A stretch of 14,408 nt of DNA, taken from contig DAQP01000010.1 in the NCBI GenBank assembly GCA_002504435.1, forward strand, positions 1 through 14,408, in the 5' to 3' direction. Origin of the DNA: Euryarchaeota archaeon UBA438. Its GTDB lineage: Archaea; Thermoplasmatota; Poseidoniia; Poseidoniales; Thalassarchaeaceae. The notes under the pieces are model-generated. The model was not told the DNA's origin. It ran no database searches and was given only the letters and a program-made list of their open reading frames with translations. Each line of letters starts with the position of its first letter. The stretch's first letter is position 1. Positions 5,515 to 11,926 of the stretch are shown here, one piece after another. The position numbers and the translations under genes are program-made.

Positions 5515-7788
5515 TCAATTGGTCGTACTCTGAAGTTGCATTATCCGATCTCTAATTGACGCAGCTCTCTCGAAATCCAAGCGTGCTGCCGCAGCTCTCA
5601 TCTCCTTCTCCAACTTCTCGATAATCCTCGATACATCATCGTCCTTCTCAATGCCGATTTCTCCCGAATCCTCCACCCACTCAGGCTGGCTGACGTTATC
5701 CAACACTGAATCGGAAGTGTTCCACATCCCAGCCCCCAGAGCGAACTTCTGAGCCAGCCCCTCAAGCCCCTTCTTTCCCGGTGCTTTACCTACGAGCCTC
5801 CTGCCACCGCCACTAGCTCTCCCCGCAGCACCGGCTAGGAGGTCTCCAACTTCCTGACCCATTACTGGTAGTGGCTTTTGTATGGTTCTTGGAGTAATCC
5901 CATGCTCCTCGTTATGCTGCATCTGCCTAGACCTCCTTTGAGTAGTCTGCCTCATCGCTGCCTCCATTGAAGGAGAAATCGAGTCAGCATAAAGGATGAC
6001 TATCCCGTTCTCGTTCCTCGAGGCCCTCCCTATTGTCTGAAGAAGCGACCTCTCATTCCTCAGGAACCCCTGTTTATCGGCGTCAAAAATTGCAACTAGA
6101 GAAACCTCAGGGATGTCTAACCCCTCCCTCAGGAGGTTTATTCCAACGATTACATCAATGTGACCAATCCTGAGAGCCTTGATTATCTCGGTTCTTTCTA
6201 GGGTGTCAATCTCGGAGTGAAGGTAGTGGGCCTTGATCCCATTTCGTTCGAGGTAACCGGCGACCTCCTCCGCGAATTTTATCGTCATGACGGTGACCAA
6301 GACCCGCTCGTCCCTCTCCACTCTCGAATTTATCTCTGACATTAGGTCCTGTACTTGCCCTTCTATGCCCTTGACAATTATTCTCGGGTCCAGAAGTCCC
6401 GTGGGCCTGATTTCCATTTTGACGACCCCCTCAATCTGTGAAAGTGTATTCTCGAGGGTGGTTGAGCCGACCCTCTTGTCAAGCTCAGGTGTCGATGCCC
6501 CTCCGCCCCCCTGAACGTGCATAAGCCCGGTTGGCACATCTTGTCCAGTTACCTCTGCCAGATGTCGTAACTCCCTCTCCCCTGGAGTAGCACTGACATA
6601 GACCAACTGCGGGACTATTGATTGGAACTCGTCAATTCTCAGAGGCCTGTTGTCATATGCGGATGGGAGCCTGAAACCATGGTCAATAAGATTCTTCTTT
6701 CTAGAGAAGTCACCTCCATGCATCCCACCAACCTGCGGAAGGGTAACATGGCTTTCGTCCATAATCACCAGATACCTGTCTCCACCACCGTGGAACTTCT
6801 CCGCATTGGTGGAGAAGAAGTCTAGTAGGCAGTAAGCTCTCTCCCCACTCTGTCGCCTGTCGAAGTGCCTCGAGTAGTTCTCAACCCCCTTGCATGATCC
6901 AATCTCGGTTAGCATTTCTAGGTCGAATCTAGTTCTCCCCTCCAACCTATGCGCCTCTACGTCCATTCCCTTTGATTGGAACCAGTCAATCCTCCCGTCC
7001 AACTCATGCTCTATGTCCTGCAGAGCCTCATTGAAACTCTCCTCGCTTGTCATGTAGAATTCCCTGGGGTGTATCCAAGCCTCCTCAAATTCATCGAGTA
7101 ACTCCCAGGAAATTGCCTCGCAGATTTGTATCTTCTCAATTCCATCCCAGCCGAACCTCACTCTCATTGGATCGTCCCTGCTCGGCATCCAGATGTCCAG
7201 TACCTCTCCTCGGAGTCTAATGTCTCCTCGGGTCATTCCCCCTGTCGTCCTCTTGTACTGGAGGCCAACTAATTCCCTTACAACCTCCTGGGGGTCTATC
7301 TTCTGCCCGACATGGAGTCTGAGGTGGTTCTGCTCGAAAACTTCCGGTGGGTTGAGCCCATAAATTGAGGAAACTGTACCGACCGTAATCACATCAGGCC
7401 TAGAGACCAAAGAAGCCACAGTGGAGAATCTCTCCTGCTCAATCCTCTCATTCATCTGCAACTCCTTGTCGATATACAGGTCTCTCCCAGGGATGTAGGC
7501 CTCCGGTTGGTAGTAGTCGTAGTAACTAACGAAGTACTCCACTGCATTCTCCGGAAACAACTCGCTCATTTCCTGCCACAACTGCCTAGCCAGAGTCTTG
7601 TTGTGAGATAGAACCAGGGTCGGTAACTGAAGCCTCTCGATGATGTTGGCCATTGCGAACGTCTTGCCTGAACCAGTCACCCCTAGGAGAACACACCTTT
7701 CTTGCCCCGCTTCTATCTGTTCCACCAGCGAGTCAATTGCCTGCTGCTGGTCTCCGGCCGGATCGTAGTCAGAGCATAGGACGAACAT
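5515..7788 (-). CDS. uvrB: Excinuclease ABC subunit B
   Basis: The damage-verifying helicase-like subunit of bacterial-type nucleotide excision repair, working with UvrA and UvrC. Positions are from the second Met. Walker A GVTGSGKT is at 36-43, the beta-hairpin region YDYYQPEAYIP at 90-100, motif II DESH at 344-347, SATPG at 399-403, RPTGLLDP at 461-468, motif VI QTIGRASR at 584-591, and a C-terminal UVR domain (EKLEKEMRAAAARLDFERAA, within about 720-752) that contacts UvrC. At 757 aa it is longer than the usual 660-680. There is about 40 extra residues between SATPG and RPTGLLDP (around 404-460) and an expanded Gly/Ala/Lys-rich linker before the UVR domain (around 639-719). Two adjacent ATGs exist (7791 and 7788); the ribosome-binding site GAGGTG at 7794-7799 leaves 2 nt to the first and 5 nt to the second, favouring 7788. 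uvrA and uvrC are not in this window. Confidence 0.97.
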   Translation of the reverse strand: MFVLCSDYDPAGDQQQAIDSLVEQIEAGQERCVLLGVTGSGKTFAMANIIERLQLPTLVLSHNKTLARQLWQEMSELFPENAVEYFVSYYDYYQPEAYIPGRDLYIDKELQMNERIEQERFSTVASLVSRPDVITVGTVSSIYGLNPPEVFEQNHLRLHVGQKIDPQEVVRELVGLQYKRTTGGMTRGDIRLRGEVLDIWMPSRDDPMRVRFGWDGIEKIQICEAISWELLDEFEEAWIHPREFYMTSEESFNEALQDIEHELDGRIDWFQSKGMDVEAHRLEGRTRFDLEMLTEIGSCKGVENYSRHFDRRQSGERAYCLLDFFSTNAEKFHGGGDRYLVIMDESHVTLPQVGGMHGGDFSRKKNLIDHGFRLPSAYDNRPLRIDEFQSIVPQLVYVSATPGERELRHLAEVTGQDVPTGLMHVQGGGGASTPELDKRVGSTTLENTLSQIEGVVKMEIRPTGLLDPRIIVKGIEGQVQDLMSEINSRVERDERVLVTVMTIKFAEEVAGYLERNGIKAHYLHSEIDTLERTEIIKALRIGHIDVIVGINLLREGLDIPEVSLVAIFDADKQGFLRNERSLLQTIGRASRNENGIVILYADSISPSMEAAMRQTTQRRSRQMQHNEEHGITPRTIQKPLPVMGQEVGDLLAGAAGRASGGGRRLVGKAPGKKGLEGLAQKFALGAGMWNTSDSVLDNVSQPEWVEDSGEIGIEKDDDVSRIIEKLEKEMRAAAARLDFERAASIRDRIMQLQSTTN

Positions 7789-7793
7789 CATAG

Positions 7794-7799
7794 CACCTC
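7794..7799 (-). promoter_or_regulatory. Ribosome-binding site of uvrB, overlapping the ubiA stop
   Basis: The minus strand reads GAGGTG, with 5 nt to the second ATG of uvrB (7788) and only 2 nt to the first (7791). It overlaps the TGA stop of the UbiA-family gene (7798-7800), which suggests translational coupling of the two genes. Confidence 0.7.
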
Positions 7800-8727
7800 A
7801 GTCAAACATCCCATCAGCTGTCGATGGATCAATCATCATGATGGATGCTAGAAGGACCCACCCAGTAAGCATCGAAACTCGGAATAAGGCAGTCTGGAAG
7901 TCTACCAATCGCTCTTGAGATAGAATGACTGCTATGTTCAGGATGCACATTACTCCTGCTGCAGCAAGAAACCAGATCTCGTCCATCGGATTGGAGATGG
8001 CAAAGCATGCAAACCAAAGCAATGTAAGCTGTATCGAGGTTCTAGTTGTGGCCTGCTCACCGAATCTTGAAGGGAATGAATGAATTTCGTTTTCCCTATC
8101 GCTTTCCACATCCATTCTGGCATAGTTGATGTCGAAGGAAGCTATCCATAATGCCACTCCCAATGAAATGAAGAAAACTTCTGGGTACCAATAGAATTCA
8201 GTGAACCCATCATGCATGCCGGTTATTGCAGACCAACCTAGCACATCAGCCGAGACGGCCACCCAAGCGCCTGCTGGTGCAAGACCCAAGCAAAGCCCCA
8301 GCCAAGAGTGGCACAGCCAAGTGTAGCGTTTCGTATACGGATAGACTACGAAGGCCACAACTGGTAGCCAAGCCATCATGAGAGCCACCTCGTTAAGTTG
8401 CCAAGCTCCGAAAAGGAGCATCCCAAGGAATGCCCCAGATAGGGTCCAAGCCGTCCTCATGGACATCGCGCCTGAAACCAAATGCCTACTTTCAGTCCGA
8501 GGGTTGGCAGCGTCAACGTCCCTGTCGATTATCCTATTCAACGCCATAGCCAGCCCACGCGCACCAATTGCGGCAACCAGTATCCAAAGGAGATCGACCC
8601 CAAACATGGGTGTTGTGAGCTCGTGGGCAAATTGGTTGTGGGCTAGAACGTAGCCAATCAGGACGAATGGGAGGGAGAACAGTGTGTGCTCCACTTTGAC
8701 GAAATCCAGAATATCCCTGACACCCAT
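7798..8727 (-). CDS. UbiA-family prenyltransferase (MqnP/UbiA-like)
   Basis: An integral membrane enzyme that attaches a polyprenyl chain to an aromatic ring. From the ATG at 8727 it is 309 aa with about 8-9 hydrophobic segments. The two Asp-rich motifs that bind Mg and the prenyl diphosphate are present: N64-x3-D68-x3-D72 (LNRIIDRDVDAANPR) and D199-x2-Y202-x3-D206-x3-D210 (FDINYARMDVESDREN), the latter followed by IHSFPSRFG. That second block resembles MqnP-type enzymes of the futalosine menaquinone route (DxxFDRxxGLxSIPxRFG). YPYTKRYTWLCHSWLG is the typical central loop. The start overlaps the stop of the UbiD-family gene as TGATG with a GA-rich stretch before it, so the upstream GTG at 8751 is less likely. 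The paired decarboxylase supports a quinone role. Archaeal digeranylgeranylglyceryl phosphate synthase belongs to the same superfamily and is the main alternative. Confidence 0.88.
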   Translation of the reverse strand: MGVRDILDFVKVEHTLFSLPFVLIGYVLAHNQFAHELTTPMFGVDLLWILVAAIGARGLAMALNRIIDRDVDAANPRTESRHLVSGAMSMRTAWTLSGAFLGMLLFGAWQLNEVALMMAWLPVVAFVVYPYTKRYTWLCHSWLGLCLGLAPAGAWVAVSADVLGWSAITGMHDGFTEFYWYPEVFFISLGVALWIASFDINYARMDVESDRENEIHSFPSRFGEQATTRTSIQLTLLWFACFAISNPMDEIWFLAAAGVMCILNIAVILSQERLVDFQTALFRVSMLTGWVLLASIMMIDPSTADGMFD

Positions 8728-10598
8728 CAGAGGCCCCCCTCTTCCAGCCACGAGTCAACCCTGTTCAGAACCTCAGGGTCATGCAATGTCACCCCTGGCC
8801 ACCTGCGAACAGGCAGTGGCCCATCGTTCGAAGGGATTGGGGCAGTGGCATCCCATGCGACACGCTTTCTTTCGTCATCGAAATGAAAGTCCCTGCCAAC
8901 GTCGAACCGGCAGAATAGTTGCCAAAGTAGACGCCTCTTCCACCCTTCTTCGTAGAGGTCGGCATCGGTGTCTGTGATGAAAAGCCACCTGAGGTTCTTC
9001 GAACCCTCAAGCTCCCAAATCTCCTTGCAGATCCTCCCTATCTTCTCTCTCTGCCTCTTTGCTCCTAACTCATCCACCTTCTCCACGCTTTCCTCGGGCT
9101 TGGGGCCTCCATCAATTTCTGTAGTTACTACTAACATAGACGAGCGAAGGAACCTCGCCTGCTCGACCCCTTCGATGCCCGAAGCTGAAATTTCTAGTGC
9201 CTCAGGGCAACCAGGTGGAGTCACCGAACCGTGCAACCTGTCCCCGATTGCGGGCTTGGTCGCATCGATCATCAATTTGTCGTGGACGTTCTCCCATGGC
9301 GAGGCGTGAGCCAGGGAATCGGCCACCATCCCAGGAAGAATCACCAAATCATCAGGAATATTCACCCTGACGTCCAAGGCATCTAGCAGGGATTCAAGTT
9401 CCTTCACTGGGTGCCCTTCGTCAACTATTACTATCACTTTGAGGAACATCATCTGACCGGCACCAAGGAGTCCAAGAGCAGTTTTCCTTCCTTGTCTAGG
9501 ATACCTTTGCTTCGACGATACTATTGCCAGATTGTGGAAACCCGTTTCAAGTGGCAGGAAGAGGTCAGCCACGTCCCTATGCTGGAATTTCAGAACTGGA
9601 AGGAACGCATCCCCAATGGCCTCTCCGAGGTATCCGTCCTCCATGGGGGGTACGCCAACGATAGTCATGGGCACCACCGCATCCTTCCTGTGCGTGATTG
9701 CCTCTATGTGCATAACAGGATAAAGATCCGGAAGAGAGTAGTGTCCAAAGTGGTCACCGAAAGGCCCCTCCATCCTAGTCTCCCCGGGGACCATGTACCC
9801 CTCAATCACCACATCACACTCAGCAGGAACCCATAGGTCGTTTGTCAAACACTTCGTTATTTTCAGCCTCCCTCCACCAAGAAGGCCTGCGAACTCGTAT
9901 TCGGATAGATTGTCAGGTAGGGGCGATATCGCACTGAACATGACCTCCGGGGGACCTCCAAGGCATATCGCGACTGGCATTTTTCCTGTAGATGAGTCCG
10001 CATGCTCTGCACCATGTTTGTGAGCCTGCCAGTGAAGTCCTACCTCCCTTGATCCGAAGACCTGACTTCTGTACATCCCCATGTTGTGTACTCCCGTTTC
10101 AGGATCAGCGGTAACTACCAATGGAAGCGTCATGTACTGCCCGCCGTCTTCTGGCCAAGTTTTGGGAATCGGGAGCTTGGTAACGTCTGGATCTTCCATC
10201 ACCCTCTGCTGACAAGCCCCTCTTCCGACTTTCTTAGGAGCCATGGATATCCCCTCTCTAGCTAGCCCCAGGCCAGTCCAAGGCGCCTTCAGAATCCCCC
10301 CTATGTCAGGCTTCATGAGCGATACCATCCTATTCCCAATCTCATCGGGGGACTTTACTCCTAGAGCCAGATTGGTTCTTTCTCTGGTCCCGAAAAGGTT
10401 CATTGCGAGAGGAAATTTGCTAATACTGCCATCTGGTAGTCTGGGTTGCTCGAATAGAATAGCCCCCCCGCCCCTCTTAACCAGACGGTCGGCGAAGCAT
10501 CCAGCTTCGTACTCAACATCTACCGGATCGGCCACTCTGATTAGCTCTCCAGACCCTTCAAGAGAGCGGATGTAACGAGACAGATTGCGCCAGCCCAC
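8727..10598 (-). CDS. UbiD-family decarboxylase (MqnL-like, prenylated-FMN dependent)
   Basis: UbiD-family enzymes use prenylated FMN to remove or add a carboxyl group on aromatic or unsaturated acids. The 623-aa product has the metal/cofactor block HNMGMYRSQV (171-180; Asn172, Arg177), HWQAHKHG (189-196), PAECDVVIEGYM (258-269) and EGPFGDHFGHYS (277-288), giving the Arg177-Glu277-Asp282 triad expected of the family. At over 600 aa it resembles the longer menaquinone-type members (MqnL, the partner of MqnP) rather than the roughly 490-aa ubiquinone UbiD. GTG at 10598 is preceded by GGAGGGTC, a good ribosome-binding site. The adjacent prenyltransferase, joined by a TGATG overlap, supports a quinone decarboxylation role: removing the carboxylate after or before prenylation. 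A UbiX-type flavin prenyltransferase must be encoded elsewhere. Substrate is inferred from context. Confidence 0.9.
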   Translation of the reverse strand: MGWRNLSRYIRSLEGSGELIRVADPVDVEYEAGCFADRLVKRGGGAILFEQPRLPDGSISKFPLAMNLFGTRERTNLALGVKSPDEIGNRMVSLMKPDIGGILKAPWTGLGLAREGISMAPKKVGRGACQQRVMEDPDVTKLPIPKTWPEDGGQYMTLPLVVTADPETGVHNMGMYRSQVFGSREVGLHWQAHKHGAEHADSSTGKMPVAICLGGPPEVMFSAISPLPDNLSEYEFAGLLGGGRLKITKCLTNDLWVPAECDVVIEGYMVPGETRMEGPFGDHFGHYSLPDLYPVMHIEAITHRKDAVVPMTIVGVPPMEDGYLGEAIGDAFLPVLKFQHRDVADLFLPLETGFHNLAIVSSKQRYPRQGRKTALGLLGAGQMMFLKVIVIVDEGHPVKELESLLDALDVRVNIPDDLVILPGMVADSLAHASPWENVHDKLMIDATKPAIGDRLHGSVTPPGCPEALEISASGIEGVEQARFLRSSMLVVTTEIDGGPKPEESVEKVDELGAKRQREKIGRICKEIWELEGSKNLRWLFITDTDADLYEEGWKRRLLWQLFCRFDVGRDFHFDDERKRVAWDATAPIPSNDGPLPVRRWPGVTLHDPEVLNRVDSWLEEGGL

Positions 10599-10635
10599 GA
10601 CCCTCCGGCACGTCCACAGGATGAGAAGGTTCGCT

Positions 10636-10680
10636 CGCCGCCGTAGGCGGCGTGACCGACGGTTTCATTGGGTCACCCGC
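10636..10680. promoter_or_regulatory. Two mutually exclusive stem-loops between ubiD and the reductase gene
   Basis: Stem A is CGCCGCC (10636-10642) with GGCGGCG (10646-10652), seven G-C pairs closed by a 3-nt loop. Stem B is GCGG-(C)-GTGACC (10647-10657) with GGTCACCCGC (10671-10680), ten pairs with one bulged C and a 13-nt loop. Bases 10647-10652 belong to both, so only one can form in a given RNA. Stem B ends 12 nt before the reductase ATG (10693). Read on the other strand, the same element lies about 38 nt upstream of the ubiD GTG. It may be an attenuator-like leader for either gene or a DNA-level operator. Confidence 0.4.
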
Positions 10681-10692
10681 TCCCGACATACC

Positions 10693-11922
10693 ATGAGCGA
10701 GGCAATCACGACATGCGACGTCCTCGTAATTGGTGCTGGCCCAGGAGGGGGGAACGCAGCCCTCCAGTCGGCTAGATTGGGCCTCAAGACAATACTAATT
10801 GAGGACCATCAAGAGATCGGAACGCCAGTTCATTGTGGCGAATGTATCTCAGACATTGCATGCCAGAACCTGGGACTAAGTCTACCAGATGAGGTGATTA
10901 GCAAGAAAGTCAAGGGCATCAGGGTGATTTTCCCCGATGGAACCGAGAAGTGCCTGTCCGAACATGGATATGTCCTAGAGAAGCACTTGTTCGAGAGGTG
11001 GATCGCCGAGTCAGCGGTTAAGGAGGGCGCCACACTAAGCCTTGGTCACAAGATTACCGGAATGAGCAAGCTCTACGAGGAAGGAAACTTCTCTGGATGG
11101 ATGTGCGAGGGCAAGGGCGACCTTTTCCCGATAAAGACGAAGATTGTCATTGACGCTTCAGGCGTCGCATCGGTGAGTTCCAAGATTATCGAACTCAATC
11201 CAAGGGGTAAGGTGGTTGCTGGAATGCAATACGAGCTAATCGACGTCCCAACAGACGGCTATCTGGATTTCTACATTTGGCCAGAGTATGCTGAGAAGGG
11301 GTACCTCTGGATGATTCCGAAGTGTGATGGCAGGGCCAATGTGGGGCTTGTAACAGAGGACAAACCAAGGACGAAGAAGGCCCTGGACGAGTTTATCGAA
11401 AAGACACATTTCAAAGAACTCGAGCAGGTACTGCCACCATGGAAAGAGAAAGGCAACCCCGCCTTTGGAGGGACTATACCCATTTCAGGTCCCCATGAGA
11501 ATACGCATACAGATGGACTGATGCTCATCGGTGATGCTGCTGGTTTCACCTCTCCCCTTTTCGAAGGAGGGTCCCACTTGGCGCTCAAGTCCGCGGTCTT
11601 TGCGGCTCAGACGGCCGCAGCCGCTATCTCCGAGGGAGATCTAAGCGCTTCGAGGCTTGCAGAGTACCCCGAGTTGTGGAAAAAAGAGTTCCCTCCATAT
11701 GGCAAGATCCTGAAGGGCAAGAACGCGCTGTTCAACCTCTCAGATGACGAGATGTCACTGATGGCCAGGTGCTTCCCCGACGAGATGTCTGACATGGGCG
11801 TTGGTGGAAAGGCCATGGTCGGCTTCAGAATTCTCCTACGAAAGCCGGGATTATACCTCAAGAAGATAGTTCCGGCCATGTTGGCATTCGGCTACAGTCG
11901 AGCCAAATATTACGGTTGGTGA
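10693..11922 (+). CDS. Geranylgeranyl reductase family flavoprotein (archaeal lipid saturation)
   Basis: FAD-dependent reductases of this family saturate the double bonds of geranylgeranyl chains in archaeal ether lipids, and in some organisms those of quinone or chlorophyll tails. The 409-aa product has the dinucleotide-binding start DVLVIGAGPGGGNAAL (9-24), TPVHCGECIS (44-53; the conserved Cys48 region), GYLWMIPK at 223-230 (the counterpart of the substrate motif YxWxFP, with Ile replacing Phe), and the FAD motif LIGDAAGFTSPLFEGG (298-313). Length fits archaeal members. The ATG at 10693 begins normal family sequence. Longer in-frame starts upstream, including ATG 10621, would add a run of Arg residues translated from the hairpin region and are unlikely. 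No clear ribosome-binding site or TATA box is visible. The ccmF-like gene follows 4 bp later. Digeranylgeranylglycerophospholipid reductase is the likeliest role; acting on a menaquinone tail is an alternative given the neighbouring quinone genes. Confidence 0.9.
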   Translation: MSEAITTCDVLVIGAGPGGGNAALQSARLGLKTILIEDHQEIGTPVHCGECISDIACQNLGLSLPDEVISKKVKGIRVIFPDGTEKCLSEHGYVLEKHLFERWIAESAVKEGATLSLGHKITGMSKLYEEGNFSGWMCEGKGDLFPIKTKIVIDASGVASVSSKIIELNPRGKVVAGMQYELIDVPTDGYLDFYIWPEYAEKGYLWMIPKCDGRANVGLVTEDKPRTKKALDEFIEKTHFKELEQVLPPWKEKGNPAFGGTIPISGPHENTHTDGLMLIGDAAGFTSPLFEGGSHLALKSAVFAAQTAAAAISEGDLSASRLAEYPELWKKEFPPYGKILKGKNALFNLSDDEMSLMARCFPDEMSDMGVGGKAMVGFRILLRKPGLYLKKIVPAMLAFGYSRAKYYGW

Positions 11923-11926
11923 CTGT

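Noticed and set aside
8728..8751. GTG start for the UbiA-family gene, adding eight residues
   Set aside because: The ATG at 8727 overlaps the ubiD stop as TGATG, a classic coupled start, and the family sequence begins there.
10585..10692. In-frame extension of the geranylgeranyl reductase with an Arg-rich N terminus (starts upstream, including ATG 10621)
   Set aside because: The added residues come from the GC-rich hairpin region and overlap the divergent ubiD start; family homology begins at the ATG at 10693.
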